Shown here piece by piece: positions 12,778 through 13,175 of a stretch of DNA of 13,175 nt (within the stretch, counting starts at the first letter, position 1; every line of letters starts with the position of its first letter). The stretch spans positions 1 through 13,175 of the forward strand of contig JAHIFK010000232.1 of NCBI GenBank assembly GCA_018900975.1. The letters are read 5' to 3'. A program made the translations under genes and the position numbers. Under the pieces are notes generated by a model. That model was not told the DNA's origin. It worked only from the letters and a program-made list of their open reading frames with translations, and searched no databases. Source of the stretch: Methanobacteriota archaeon (GTDB lineage: Archaea > Halobacteriota > Methanosarcinia > Methanosarcinales > Methanoperedenaceae).

Positions 12778-13175
12778 TTAAGTTGGTATAGATTTAAAAC
12801 CTTCGCCTTCTGAGAGTTCTCCAGTCACAGAATACCAGCCATGCTTTTCTCCATTGAAAGTAGTGCCCAATCTATCGTGATAACTATTAAAACCCGAACC
12901 ACCAGCCCACCATTCATTCACTCCGTTCAAATCTACAAAAACCTCAACAACAGCATCTGGAGATGATGTATAGTCAGCATAAATGATGCTGTCATAGCTG
13001 AGTGTTTTCTGGGAAATATATGAGGGAGGTCCTTCACCATTATTCGAGAGTGTCATGTTGAATTTTTGAGAAAGGAGAGGCTCATTTTCAGTTGCGTTTA
13101 TTGTATCTATAATATGGTCAGCAGCCATCGATACGCTCACTTCTTTACTTCCCCCTGTAAACGAAATGCTATTTC
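12778..13175 (-). CDS. C-terminal part of an unknown, probably extracellular protein
   Basis: The frame is open from the right edge of the window to TAA at 12778-12780, giving about 132 residues without a convincing internal start; a GTG at 13138-13140 has no ribosome binding site. The sequence is rich in Ser, Asn, Gly and aromatic residues, with two Asn glycosylation sequons (NAT in DTINATENE and NMT in KFNMTLSNN), no Cys and no membrane helix. It includes a Trp/Gly-rich piece (NGVNEWWAGGSGFNSYHD), all of which fits a secreted beta-rich domain. I do not recognise a family. Any signal peptide and most of the gene lie beyond the window. Confidence 0.6.
   Translation of the reverse strand, partial: NSISFTGGSKEVSVSMAADHIIDTINATENEPLLSQKFNMTLSNNGEGPPSYISQKTLSYDSIIYADYTSSPDAVVEVFVDLNGVNEWWAGGSGFNSYHDRLGTTFNGEKHGWYSVTGELSEGEGFKSIPT

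Noticed and set aside
12571..12780. Attachment site or integrated element at the tRNA gene
   Set aside because: No second copy of the tRNA 3' end is present in the window and no integrase is seen.

Overview
The window looks like a piece of an archaeal chromosome, most likely from a methanogen or methanotroph of the Methanosarcinales/ANME-2 type (Candidatus Methanoperedens-like). The evidence is a tRNA with a bulge-helix-bulge intron at position 37/38, a membrane-anchored protein with two Methanosarcina-type S-layer domains, TATA-like boxes 28-45 nt before start codons, T-tract terminators placed directly after stop codons, and VapBC-like toxin-antitoxin pairs. The lineage call is an inference from gene content.

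Layout. 1-278 is the tail of a YihY/BrkB membrane protein with an in-frame stop. On the minus strand follow a small ferritin-like di-iron protein (470-874), an S-layer-type surface protein (908-3628), an FAD-dependent oxidoreductase (3788-5080), an antitoxin whose PIN toxin is only a remnant (5166-5597), a major facilitator transporter (5715-6962) and an apparently intact PIN toxin/antitoxin pair (7018-7630). On the plus strand come an isocitrate/isopropylmalate dehydrogenase (7845-8861), a small zinc-ribbon protein (10382-10606) and a broken CheB-CheR-PAS fusion (10737-12570). A minus-strand intron-containing tRNA (12607-12716) and the C-terminal part of an unknown protein (12778-13175) close the window.

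The most informative region is 8858-10223. A tnpB-only IS200/IS605 element lies tail to tail against the dehydrogenase gene. Both ends can be read at base level: hairpins preceded by AAAG (left) and GAAT (right), a TTAC target on the left and a TCAA terminus on the right, all matching the IS608 rules as I know them. Removing 8858-10219 restores a dehydrogenase gene ending Leu-Gly-TAA followed at once by nine T residues. With the element present it ends Leu-Gly-TGA. The element thus sits in the stop codon of a metabolic gene, changes no amino acid, and separates the gene from its own terminator. The predicted TnpB guide is the antisense of the last codons of the dehydrogenase.

A second theme is gene decay. 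At least three genes (YihY, a VapC toxin and the CheB-CheR fusion) are broken by nonsense changes or internal deletions, while the genes between them look intact.
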